DNA of 64,000 bases from Phytophthora colocasiae (Eukaryota > Oomycota > Peronosporomycetes > Peronosporales > Peronosporaceae). The stretch is from positions 434,001 through 498,000 of the forward strand of contig JAGKQI010000058.1 in the NCBI GenBank assembly GCA_018806915.1, in the 5' to 3' direction. Both the position numbers and the translations under genes were made by a program. Below are positions 31,450 through 41,911 of the stretch, piece by piece (position 1 is the stretch's first letter; every line of letters starts with the position of its first letter). The notes beneath the pieces are model-generated. The model was not told the DNA's origin, made no database searches, and saw only the letters and a list, made by a program, of their open reading frames with translations.

Positions 31450-33818
31450 TCATTGCGGCGGAGGTTGCTGCTGAGCTGCGCCTTGCACGTGATTCCAGGG
31501 CAAAAGTGTCTGCAAGAACAGCAGCAACGGGTTGGCGTCGGCTGGCAAGTTACCAGCCTCAAACTCTTGCTGTGCCTGCGCAAGGGCAGCGAGCGCTTCA
31601 GCGTCCAGCGGCTGGCCATTTTGAAGCTGCGGGGGCTGCAGCATCGGGTGATCAGCCGGCAACGTCGTGATTTCGTCCGAATAATCTACAGAAAGCGCAC
31701 AAATTAGACAAAAGTGCACATTCCGCTGGTCGTCTCCATGCTTACCTGCAGACAGAGCACGAAGATACTTGTGCAAACACTGAGGAAGTTCCAGCACCTG
31801 AGGGTTTGCAGATACCAGAGCTGGCGAGGCAAGAGCGTGCTGTGCACTTCGAAGGAGGAACGATTGGGCGTCATTCACCTTCCAAATCGAGTGGTTCCTC
31901 GTGACGTAGATATCCAGCAAATGCTGCAGCACGCTGTGCTCCCCATCGACATTACGGGCATTGGCGAACACGCGGCTGGACAAGATCGGCTGCCAAGAAG
32001 CTATACACGAAGATTGGATAAGCGCGAATTCGTACGACAGAATGCTGGCAGTAACGTACATGAGGACGGGTTGGCTGCGATTTTCTCTAAAAGTGGTTTG
32101 AGAATCGTAGGGAACCTGAGCAGCGCCGATGCCAGCTTGTCCTTAGCCTCGGTCTCGTTTCCTAAAAAGAAGCTAAAGTATTTGGTTGATCAGTGAGTGG
32201 TCGATTGCAGCACAAAAGTTGGAAATGAACTCACTGGGCGAGTGCAAGGGAGAACTGGAGGTTCGGTAAAGCTTCAATCCCCTCGCCAGACGTTTTCTTC
32301 CCAGTCCTCGTCATGGCCTTGATGTCATCACTAGCAAGTCGGTCCACCGCAGGTGTCTTGGAGTCGAACAAGTCGATGAGGAACTGGCACTGTCGAGACG
32401 TGAGCGCGTAGTAGTCGATCGCCAGAAGCACATTCATGGGGTCTCCTTGCGGATCCAGACTAAGCAGTAGCTTTGCAGTTTCAAAGGCGCTACGCATGCA
32501 CCCACGTCGTCCAACCTGCTTCATCAACAAAAACAAAGCCCTGAAGAAGCCGGTATTGTGCTCCGTTTGAATGTCCATGCGGCAGTTTCCCTTCGAGACG
32601 TCGAACTGGTCAGCCCATGCGAGCTCCAGCACGTACATGCATCGCTTGATGCAGTCGGATGCGTGGTCCATTTGACCGTGGTGCTGGAACACCTCACTCA
32701 TTGTGAGCAACGCATCAATGTGGTACGGGTAGCGTCGCAAAAAATGCCCGATAAGGTTCGGGTCGTGTGTCCGTTGCAGAAGTTCAAACTCTTCTTGCAC
32801 CTATCCCACAAACACAGCAACAAAACCCACATTAGTCAGCTCTCATCTGACGTAAGGTCCTTCGTAAAATTCTCTCCAACCTTTTTGTACGCGATCGACC
32901 ATGTAATTTCGTAGTAATTGCACAAACTGTTCCAGCCTGCACCCTTGGGCTTGTTAGAGCGCGTCCACCGAATCCCACCGCCAACGAAAGTGGGTGGACG
33001 CGGCCATTCATCCAAAGGCGACACCATCATCACTTTCTTCGTTGTTGCTCGAGCAGCACTTCTAAAAAGTACAGTGTGCATGTTAGTATGTCATTCTCCC
33101 CAACAAATAACCTGCTTCCGCGTACCGAGGGTCGCCGCGCTTTCGGTTGTTACTCGGTCCGCCTTCCTTCACCTGCACCACCAACCAAGCAATAAAACAC
33201 ATAAGAATATGATATGACTACATATTCCAGCCAAATCAAGTGACTAACGCCAAAAATGCGCTTCATCTCCTTGTCAGCATTGGCAAATTTGAGCTGTACG
33301 CCGAATAGCGACTGCTCCTGCTCGTTGCGAATAGAGGTGGCCTCATCGACACTTAAGTTGTCGGCTTCCGCTGCCAAAGCGTCCAGAATATCGTCCACTG
33401 ACTCTTTTTCTTCATCACTTTTGCCCTTCTTCTTGCTCTTCCTGAGAACCAATCACAATTATCAATTAGTATGCAGACGATGTGGTGTGTTGCAGCATTC
33501 CCTCACTTATTCTTGCCCTTGTGCGGCTCTGGAGCCACAACCACATACTGTACAGCCTCTTCTTCTTCTTCCTCCACCTCTTCTTCTTCTTCTTCGCTGC
33601 TGTCGCTCTCCGAGTCCGAGTTTGCTAGAAATGAGAAGCCCATGTTGGCTGGCCGCTTCTCCTCCAGCTCCTCGTCCGACTCTACGTCCTCTTCACTGTC
33701 ATGGGTCTCAGCTTCACGCTCTTTCGCTAGACGCTTCGCTTGGCGGGCAGACCTGGCGGTAGCAGAGAGCGATATAAGCGGCAGAGCACAAGCATTGACA
33801 CCTTACGTCACGCACATT
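31450..33818 (-). CDS. TCF25: TCF25/Rqc1 family protein (ribosome quality control)
   Basis: Nine predicted exons: 33818–33808, 33752–33507, 33441–33249, 33172–33126, 33061–32881, 32800–32235, 32172–32060, 32000–31746 and 31685–31450; 615 residues, frame-consistent throughout. In yeast the homologue Rqc1 works with Ltn1 on stalled 60S subunits. The acidic, Lys-rich N-terminus is followed by the family core: SPLDEWPRPPTFVGGGIRW, then YEITWSIAYKKVQEEFELLQ, HFLRRYPYHIDALLTMSEV and MDIQTEHNTGFFRALFLLMK. Later blocks (LLSLDPQGDPMNVLLAIDYY, SLALAHFFLGNETEAKDKLA, TRNHSIWKV) match the same order. The first coding exon is only 11 bases (MCVT by joining), the least certain join. Confidence 0.9.
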
Positions 33819-33922
33819 ATCTAAAAGTTAATCCAACAGGAACTTGATCTCACTATGATCTTATTTGTGGCTTATTTGTGGTAGTTGATTTGTGGGCGTT
33901 GAAGCTTAATTATGGCTTCGTT

Positions 33923-34837
33923 TTAGTCATTGATAGACGTAGCCAGCAAGCAGTCCATCCGCGAGTACCTCACGCACCCCAGCAATGCTTCAGGCAGCTC
34001 TTCCTCTGTTTGACCTTCTACGAGGAAACCCATGTCCACGGTGAAGTTGGTCGACTGCGAGCGGCAAAGTGATGTGATGTGTTTCGCGATGGTGTCGGAC
34101 GAGATATCCACGTGGACTTCGAGATAATTTGGCGACTGGTAGTATGTCGTCTTGATAGCCTTGCCGATAATGCATGGAGTGGAGCCGACACTCTTGCGGA
34201 TGACCCACGGACCGTCAACAATAGTCGGAATCAGTTTGAAACGTGAGCTCCGGAATGCATCGTCGTTGTTGAGGAACCTTTTCCAGAGCTTCTCCGCTTC
34301 TGTAAGCTCCTCCGTGGTCGTGCTCTTCGTCCTGGCAAAGTACTGGACGGTAGCAACAAGCGGACTTCCTGGAATTATTAGTGTTACAACGAAGAGCTGG
34401 GGCATGTCGTTGCCGTACTTGGCCAACGCCTTGCTCACAAAACTTTTCTTGGAGTTGCAGATGTGCATTAGTTCTTCGTGGGTCCCCTTGAACGATTCAA
34501 ACCACACCAGCTCGAAAACTACAAAAGACACATGTACTTAGCAACTGCTAAACAAAGCTCAGGTGGTGCGTGCATTGCGTACGAGGAGGAGCCCCAGTTG
34601 CCTTGATTTTGTTCTGCAAATACGTTTTGGAGCGCAGTTTGAACTGCATCCAGTCAGGTTGGGACCACAGCTTTCGAAGAAGAGGATCTTGAGTCGTGCA
34701 AGTTTCAGCCTGTGTCTTCCAGGACTTGACAGGGGCAGGTGTGTGCTTCACGTTTTGTGGGCCGGAGAAATCTGTTTAGGACATTGGTACAATTGAGCCT
34801 AGCTATCTGCAGCTGAACGATATAACTTACCCTTCAT
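33923..34837 (-). CDS. EDR2 C-terminal (DUF1336) domain protein, copy A
   Basis: Three exons: 34837–34831 (seven bases), 34771–34583 and 34518–33923; 263 residues. The start ATGAAGG joins to AT, giving MKDFSGPQNVKHTPAPVKSW. Nearly the whole protein is an EDR2_C/DUF1336 domain: RSKTYLQNKIKATGAPP, FELVWFESFKGT, ALAKYGNDMPQLFVVTLIIP, DGPWVIRKSVGSTPCIIGKA and YLEVHVDISSDTIAKHITSL. In plants this domain follows PH and START domains in EDR2; here it stands alone, which is common in protists. Its biochemical function is unknown; lipid-linked roles are inferred from plants. It is a tandem paralogue of the next gene with the same exon structure. Confidence 0.85.
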
Positions 34838-35059
34838 GGCGGTTGAGTCTGGATCAAGGTGTGCTCTGTGGCCGTTAACGTCGATAGTAGAGAAGTTCCA
34901 CCAACGAAGTGAGAATCTCAAAACGAACACACTGTACGATATTTATACCCATCCGTTGGTGTCCTTGCTTCCAACACAACAGATAAATTGAACGAGCTTG
35001 CCTAGAACTGAAAGCGCTCATATTGTTTTCTACAGTTACTTCGGCACTAAAAAGCTGGT

Positions 35060-35973
35060 TTAGTCTGTGATCGCAGTTGAAATGGACAAGTCAAGGTGGT
35101 TGTACTGGATACATCCCAGGAGCGCCTCAGGCAGCTCAACTTCATCTCGACCTTCAATAACGTATCCAACATCAACTGTAAGTCGAGTCGAGTGCGAACG
35201 GCAGAGTGCTGTCACGTGCTTGGCGATCCTGTCCGAGCAGATATCCACCACAACTTCAAGGTAGTTTGGAGTCTGGTAGAATGTCGTTTCCAGTGCTTTC
35301 GCGATAATGAGCGGCTTCGCTCCTACACTCTTCCGGACAAGCCAAGGGCCATCATGAACGGTAGGCACCAGCTTCAGACGCTCCTTGCGGAAACTGTCGT
35401 CGCTTTCAAGGAACCGCTGCCACAGAGCATTGGCTTCGGACTGCGGGGCGTCTCCATTCTGTGCAAAGTACTGCACTCCGGCTACAACGGGGGTGCCCGG
35501 CACGATCAGAGTGACGACGAACAGCGGCGGGACGTCACTGCCGTACTTGGCAAAGGCCTTGCTCGCGAAGCTCTTCTTGGACTTGCTCACGTGGTGGAGC
35601 TCCTCGGGTGTGCCACTGAAAACTTCAAACCACAGCAACTCGAACACTACAGTAGACAGTGTCAGTCTATGCTTAGGCTAATCGCTAGATCATGACGAAG
35701 ACGTACGTGGAGGTGCCGACGTCTCCTTCACCTTGCTATGCATGTAGGTCTTGGAGCGCAGTTGGAAACCCGCCCACGTGGGCTCGGACCACATTTTACG
35801 CAGTCGCGTGTCCTGTTCCGTGCATCCTTCGGACTTGAACTTCCACGACTTGGTGGCGTCCGTGCACGTCTCGGGCTCTTGCGGCTGCAGCGGCGTGAGC
35901 TCTGAACACCATTGAGTCAGGCTTAGTACTACTAATGTAAAGAGAGTGAGAGAGTTTCCAGCTTACCTCCCAT
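35060..35973 (-). CDS. EDR2 C-terminal (DUF1336) domain protein, copy B
   Basis: Three exons: 35973–35967 (seven bases, MG + G), 35901–35707 and 35646–35060; 262 residues. It shares layout and motifs with copy A: RSKTYMHSKVKETSAPP, FELLWFEVFSGTPEEL, AFAKYGSDVPPLFVVTLIVP, DGPWLVRKSVGAKPLIIAKA and YLEVVVDICSDRIAKHVTAL. The introns sit at matching codons in both genes, so they arose by tandem duplication. The sequences have diverged at many positions, which argues that both copies have been kept for some time. It is divergent from the acyltransferase gene, about 250 bp away. Confidence 0.85.
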
Positions 35974-36222
35974 GCCTGTCGTCCGAAGGGGATTCCCAAC
36001 TGTGAGAGCTTTTGAGAAGAGCTCGCAAGAACTCAGTTAAGGTGTGCTAATTCCAAGTCGTCGATAAGATCGCGAAGCTGTTGCTGTTGAAGCTTCTTCA
36101 CAATCCAGCGCTGTTGACGCCGGTGTGTAGATCAGGATGTACCAGCCGTGCACGTTCCCGTTTCTTCGCCCAGATTGAGAAAATCCCTCGTGGCAACGAA
36201 TTCCAAGTCGAGAAACAGGAGG

Positions 36223-37569
36223 ATGGCGCCGCGTGCCGAGCCCGCGAGCAACGTGCGCTCGCCCACGGCTAGCAAGAAGCGGATGAAGAAGTTCCGCGAC
36301 GTCGTGTCCCCTTTGGACCCGGCGGACGCACGTTCCGGTGTACATAGCTCCGAGTTCCGGGGCATGTACAACTTGGCAATGCTGGCTGGAGTGCTCTACG
36401 TCTTCACGACGCTCTTCACGAACCTACTCACGAGGAAGGAACCTGCGGACTTGAAGCTGCTACTCTCAGTGTTCTACTCCACTCACTTGATCGAAGTGTT
36501 CGCCACCTTCGCGTGCCAAGCGCTGTACGCCTACACGGCCCTGATCCCGGTGTATATGGCTGGTACGAACATGTTCTCGAACCGCCTACTCATTAACATC
36601 GTGCACCATACGCTTCAGAGCCTGCTGTTCTTCTTCACGGTCGTTTGCATCGTCTGGCGCGACTGGAACCTCATCCACGCCGTGTCTGCATTCATCGAGG
36701 GGTTGGTGCTGCTGATGAAGATGCATTCGTACACCCGAACGAAACTGGAACTCTCGCGAACGGAGCAGGAGCTGCCGTCGCCTGATCTCAAGGACTTTAC
36801 GATGTATTTACTGATCCCGTCGTTGGTATACGAGCCCAATTTCCCACGCACCGCTCGAATTCGCTGGGGATACGTGGTGGAGAAGACTTTCTCAGTGATT
36901 ATGGGGATCTCAATGCTCTACATCATCGTGACGACTCATGTGATTCCGAAGCTCGAGGACTCCGGGACGGTGAACCCTGTTTTGTCGATTGTGAGCCTCT
37001 TCCTGCCGTTCCTAGGGTGCTACCTGCTTACCTGGTTCATTATCTTTGAGTGCATCTGCAACGGCTTAGCAGAGGTCACGTACTCAGCCGACCGGGACTT
37101 CTACTCGGACTGGTGGAACAGCACAACGTTCGACGAGTTTGCCCGGAAATGGAACAAGCCAGTGCACGAATTCCTGCTCCGACACGTATATCTCGAGACG
37201 CTGGACTCGTACAACATCTCCAAGACCTACGCAACAGCGTTCACGTTCTTTATGTCGGCAGCACTTCATGAATGCGTCTTTATCCTCATGTTCCGCACTG
37301 TAAAGATGTATTTCTTCACGCTACAAATGGTGCAATTGGTCATCATCGTGTACGGGCGTGGACTGCGTGGCACGCGTCTAGGAAACATCACCTTCTGGCT
37401 CGGTATGATCCTCGGTCTCCCGCTGCAAGCTGTCATATACAGTCGCGAGTACCACGGCGGCGAACCGATCTTCATGGTCATCATGATGCCAGCTATGATC
37501 TTCGGTTTTGGAGGCGTTTTGGTTGCTTCACTCATGCAGTTTAGTAGATTGAGGAAGAAACAAGCATAG
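36223..37569 (+). CDS. MBOAT acyltransferase, sterol O-acyltransferase (SOAT/ACAT) or DGAT1 type
   Basis: Intron-free, 448 residues from ATG 36223; the longer frame to 36148 starts with GTG and was rejected. Enzymes of this group move a fatty acyl group from acyl-CoA to a sterol or diacylglycerol in the ER membrane, for storage in lipid droplets. A basic N-terminus precedes about eight to nine hydrophobic segments. Family marks are MKMHSYTRTKLEL, FPRTARIRWGYVVEK, the FYSDWWNSTTF block (FYxDWWN, acyl-CoA binding) and the active-site histidine region FFMSAALHECVF. The FPRT..IRW text favours SOAT/ACAT over DGAT1, but substrate cannot be fixed from sequence. A Tc1-type relic lies 80 bp downstream. 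Confidence 0.85.
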   Translation: MAPRAEPASNVRSPTASKKRMKKFRDVVSPLDPADARSGVHSSEFRGMYNLAMLAGVLYVFTTLFTNLLTRKEPADLKLLLSVFYSTHLIEVFATFACQALYAYTALIPVYMAGTNMFSNRLLINIVHHTLQSLLFFFTVVCIVWRDWNLIHAVSAFIEGLVLLMKMHSYTRTKLELSRTEQELPSPDLKDFTMYLLIPSLVYEPNFPRTARIRWGYVVEKTFSVIMGISMLYIIVTTHVIPKLEDSGTVNPVLSIVSLFLPFLGCYLLTWFIIFECICNGLAEVTYSADRDFYSDWWNSTTFDEFARKWNKPVHEFLLRHVYLETLDSYNISKTYATAFTFFMSAALHECVFILMFRTVKMYFFTLQMVQLVIIVYGRGLRGTRLGNITFWLGMILGLPLQAVIYSREYHGGEPIFMVIMMPAMIFGFGGVLVASLMQFSRLRKKQA

Positions 37570-37649
37570 TAAAGTGATCAAACGGCTAGATAGATCCGGG
37601 AACGGATTGTGTTTTGCATTTTTTACAGCAAAATAGCAACTTACGTATA

Positions 37650-38220
37650 CAGCGGGTGGAAAAAGTTTACGCCCACCCGTGATTTTGTAATTGAAGTAAG
37701 TTACCATACTGAAATCAAGTCAAAAGTAGTGTCCGGTCTCAGTATTTAGTATGCCCCCCAAGGCAAGCACGCACAGCCTCAAGTCGCTTCGGCATCGATA
37801 GAACACAGTCTTCTACCACCTTGTAATCGGGTGCGGAGGTCTTGCGAATACTGATGCCTAGAAGTTCGTGTCATCGCTGGTAACTGCAGAAGTGAGCGTA
37901 GCGAAGCAGGGAGGACTGCTGCGGGCGCTGGTGACCAAGGATTTTTGCGGTCTAAGACTTTTACTTCATTTTTGTATGCACGTTGCACAGAAGGTGCGCA
38001 ACTGAAGCGGACTACTAAATTCGTTGACGGTAATTGGCGGAATTCTAAGCAAACGCACCAATCAGGATAGAGCGAACTCAGAAGAGAAAATGTTTGAGCA
38101 GTGCCAGTTTCGTTTAAATTGAGCTAGTATTGAAGTCACAGTGAGCCGATTCATATCACCTTCTATATCTCGGTACATTTACTTAATGAATGGGTGGGCG
38201 TAAACTTTTTCCACCCGCTG
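37650..38220. mobile_element. Tc1/mariner-type element, internal-deletion derivative
   Basis: The 571-bp element has perfect 29-bp inverted ends at 37650–37678 and 38192–38220 (outer part CAGCGGGTGGAAAAAGTTTA, continuing CGCCCACCC). TA duplications flank it at 37648–37649 and 38221–38222. This is the Tc1/mariner signature. It keeps a fragment of the transposase C-terminus on the minus strand, so it looks like an autonomous copy that lost most of its gene. Perfectly matching ends suggest a fairly recent insertion. It lies between two convergent genes and harms neither. Confidence 0.9.
37739..37846 (-). pseudogene. C-terminal fragment of a Tc1-type transposase
   Basis: The minus strand reads RKTSAPDYKVVEDCVLSMPK followed by RLEAV…GGHTKY and a TGA at 37739–37741. 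SMPxRLxxV…GGHTKY is the familiar end of Tc1-family transposases. The frame breaks upstream of about 37846, and the DDE domain is absent. Confidence 0.75.
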
Positions 38221-38244
38221 TACAAACCTCCTCGAATCTCGTCT

Positions 38245-39075
38245 CTACTGAGTGTAGCGAAGTTGGATAGCACCAAACGATGTCTCATAGAGCTCACAGT
38301 TGTTGAGCTTGCGGTTCATCGCCAGCATGCGCTTGAAATACGAGGAGTGACCAACCACTGCAATGTGTTGCTCCGGTCTCTCAGCCAATTTGGCGACAAA
38401 CTCCCGAATTCTAGTGTCTAGCTCCTCTTGAGTTTCTCGTAGCGGTAACACCTCATCCGATGTCTTTGGCTCTACAATATTAGCCGGAGGAGCGTTGCCT
38501 GGCCCAGTTCGTGGGAATTTTTCCACTTCTAACCACCAGAATGGGTCCAACTGGGAGAAGTCGATGTCTGCTTGAGGCAGGAACTGCTGCGCCAATTCCG
38601 CTGGCACCCGCCCAATGTCACAAGCAGTGTCCAGCATCTCTCGACACGAAGGATCCACTGCTGAAAATGTTAGTATCTCATCCAACGGAGCACTTTACTT
38701 TCTAGGATATCTCACCGATGATGGGGATTTTCGTGTCGGGGAATGCTCCGATCGTCGTCTCAATGGCTCTGGTTAATGGACTCGTGATGATCTGCAATTG
38801 AAGTAAAGCATACAATTCAGGGAAAAGGGATACCGGCGCATACTCACTTCTCTATTCAGTACCAATTGGATCTTATCCTCGAGTTTTCTCTCCTGAATCA
38901 ATTCGTGGAGTTTGGCTGCCTGCTTCTGGCCCTTGGCGCTCAGTGGAGCATCCACGATCATGGGGTCGCGTACCCACATCCACGAGAAGTTCCAAAGACT
39001 GGTCTTGCGCCACTCGTTGAACGTGGACTCGCCATGGCGGATGCAGTACAGTGTCTTGGTGGTGGTGTCGCTCAT
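38245..39075 (-). CDS. Histidine phosphatase superfamily (phosphoglycerate-mutase-like) protein
   Basis: Three exons: 39075–38848, 38791–38716 and 38660–38245; 239 residues. It starts MSDTTTKTLYCIRHGESTFN, with the catalytic histidine in the RHGE motif. The rest of the active site follows: the arginine in SPLTRAIET and the second histidine in HIAVVGHSSYFKRML. The insert between them (REMLDTACDIGRVPAELAQQ, DPFWWLEVEKF) does not match glycolytic cofactor-dependent mutase. It is better described as a phosphatase of this superfamily with unknown substrate. Its start lies 95 bp from the stop of the WD40 gene upstream on the same strand. Confidence 0.85.
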
Positions 39076-39170
39076 GACTTTCTGAACTAATTTATGTTGC
39101 TACAAGTTTGATGCAACTTTTCATCATGCAACTTTAAAAATCATGTTGAAGTTATTATGTTGCTGATCTT

Positions 39171-41887
39171 TTATTCCGTTGGTTCTGATGGTAGGTCAAA
39201 GAACTGCAGTGGGAGCCTATGAGTTTATACAAGGAAAATGCTACAGAAAAGCAACTTACCTCGGGCGCTAGGTCGAACACGATGAGTTTCCCCTCAGCAG
39301 TACCACAGATCACGGCGTTGCGTTCTGGCCAGCACTGAAGACATTTGATGCACCCATCCACCCTGCAAGCACCATGAATGTTAGATCAAGAGACAAAAGG
39401 CTCAGCAACTCCAGCGTCACATACTTTGCACGAAACACAATCTTGCCGCATGCATCGAACGCTTTTTCATCCTCAAAAGACTTATAGTCCCAGATGATCA
39501 ACGTTCCGTCGGCTGCAGCACTGAGAACCAGACCTCGGAAGGGCGCCACGTCCAAACATACGATGGGTGAACACGTACCGGAAGACGACGATGAAGATGG
39601 AGGGCGCAAGACCCCTAGCTCATACGTTTCTGATACATTAAACATATTCCACATGCGCAGGAGCGAATCATCGGATCCAGAGAAGAGGAAGCAGCCGTGT
39701 ACTGCTAAGCTGCACACTGTGTCGCTGTGAGCGTTGAACGAGCAGACAACAGCTTTCTTGGAAAAATTCCACATCTAAAGCCCATGTAATTAGTACGTCA
39801 ACAGAAGACCTTAGTGCGAAGCGAAACGTACAACAATTTGGCCAGAGAGAAAGCCAGCTATGAAGAACTCTTGACCTTCTTGAGCTAGAAAGCTGCCTTT
39901 ACAGAATGCCAATGAGATGACTTCTTCCTTCTTCCCGAGCTGCAATGTCGGCTGGAACGGAACTGCACGTGGAAATCCATCACAATTCACTTCCCATGCT
40001 GAAACTTTCCCATCGGCGCTGCCTGCTAGGAGCATTTCTTGGTCTCGAACGAGTCCGGCTGAGCAGTAGGCAGAACTCGTTAATTTCAATATCCTACAAG
40101 CACATCAACCCAATTGACTTCTACCTGCTAGACACGTGATTCCAACGCTTACACCCATCGACAGATCCAGCAATTTCCCAGCGTGAATGCTCCAGACTTT
40201 GACAATTCCAGTGTCTGTACCTGTGAAGATCTTGTGAAATTGCTTAGAAGCAACCATGCAGGTCACCTCCGAGTCTTCCTCTTCGAATCCATACGACACT
40301 TTCATCTCGTAACTGTCCCAACAGCGGATAGAGCCGTCCAACGAAGCACTCAGAAACTGGTATGTGTTGGTAGAGTCTGGAGTTCGTATTTTATCTTCCG
40401 GGTCGTCTTCATCGTTGCTAATGATAGCAATAGCCACAACCGCTTCAGAATGACCACTACAAACGACATACCCGACGTTGCGATTGCAAAGCCATTGCTT
40501 CACACCATTATGTAGTCCAACGAGCAAGAAATCTCCCGCAGTTCCTGTAAAAGAGTGCAATCCAACAATCGTCAGCGGCATCACTGTAGCCATTTGCTTC
40601 TTCACGAGCAGTTTATCCTCAAAAAGATTCCACAAGTGCACGGAGCCTGCTGCATCGCCTAGAATCAGTAGTTGACCCCGACTGTCCCATGTGCACGAGA
40701 TGAATCGAGCTGCGTTGGCACTGCAGACAGTGGACGAAAGAGCCCCCGAAATGGCGTCGATAATCTGCGCTTTTTCATCGAACCCGAGCGAGACAACGAA
40801 GCAGTTGTCAGCAACCATTTGAAGTGTGGAAATTCCGAGTGAGTGAAAGTGTGAGAATTTCCGCTTCAAACCAAACTGGAACTTCGTATCCGCTAATTGC
40901 TTATCGTCCAGAATCTCCCCTGACATAGGATTGACGTTGGTAGGAGAATGTGTATACACCGAGATGCTGCCGGACGAGTCACCAACAAACAGAGTCCCAC
41001 TAGCCCCAGAACGGATGCAAAATGCAGATGGCCAGCTACTTCCAGGCTGTGCGATCGACTGTGCAGGGACATACCAAGGGTAGAGTAACAATGCTCGTCC
41101 TTCGGCTGGGTACCAGGTTTTCACTGTACGATCCAAGCTGCAGCTAACAATTCCGTGGTTTTGGTGTGGCATAACCCGCAAGCACACAACACTACCACAA
41201 TGATCAGTAAGGGTTTGTACACAAGCGTAGCTGCTTCTGCTAGGTAAGGGAGACTCCGTCCTGCCCCATGGATCCCATATCTTGATCGACCGGTCTGCTG
41301 ATCCCGAGTAGAGGAGGCCCTCGGGCCCCATATCCGGTGCGAAGTCAAGAGTGAGAACAGTCCCAGTGTGTCCTCGCATCGTATTTGCCTTTGTGTAAGT
41401 TCAAACGACCATCAGCAGTTTTCAATGCGTTAACCCACAGGAAAGAGTAGCGTACGCAAGGAATCGTTATGCTTGGACTTGGAGAGATTGACCAGTGCAT
41501 AATTGCACCATCGTGCTGTACATTGAATGGAAGTTCAGTTTACACCACACAGCTAGTATATCATTCGTCGCACTCACTCTGCCGCCGAATATTCCTTTCT
41601 CAGGGTGAACATGGTAGCTTTCGAATGTAAGAGCTTTATCAGAGATCTGGTAGCACAACAAAATATCAAGAACTTGCAACAAGAAGTACTGTAGTACTTC
41701 CGTTGCTTACTGGCGGTAGAGTATTCGCTTGCACAACTCGATCGATTCGGTTACTGTTGAACAAAGAATTTTGATCCTGCTGAGACTCAGGCTTACTTGA
41801 AGGATGATCCTTGTCTTGAGACGAAGAAGTGTTGATGTTGCTGCCATCTTCGTACGCGTAGGCTTCCCAAGCAGTCAATTCAATCAT
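39171..41887 (-). CDS. Large WD40-repeat protein
   Basis: About eight exons: 41887–41711, 41646–41578, 41515–41456, 41388–about 40155, about 40058–39832, 39774–39425, 39362–39260 and 39203–39171; near 750 residues. Many WD40 blades are visible, e.g. MRGHTGTVLTLDFAPDM to YSGSADRSIKIWDPW, HNHGIVSCSLDRTVKTWY-like, FLSASLDGSIRCWDSYEM, HKIFTGTDTGIVKVWSIHAG and LLAGSADGKVSAWEV. The number suggests two propellers. The join near 40155–40058 is uncertain: a GTGTAAG donor to a TCAG acceptor keeps the frame, but a 42-bp intron is also possible. A protein-scaffold role is inferred; no specific family was recognised. Only 24 bp separate its ATG from the MnmE stop. Confidence 0.75.
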
Positions 41888-41911
41888 CTGTGCCTCTTCA
41901 AAAGTGGCCGT

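Noticed and set aside
36148..36222. Longer N-terminus for the acyltransferase
   Set aside because: The upstream frame starts with GTG; the first ATG is at 36223.
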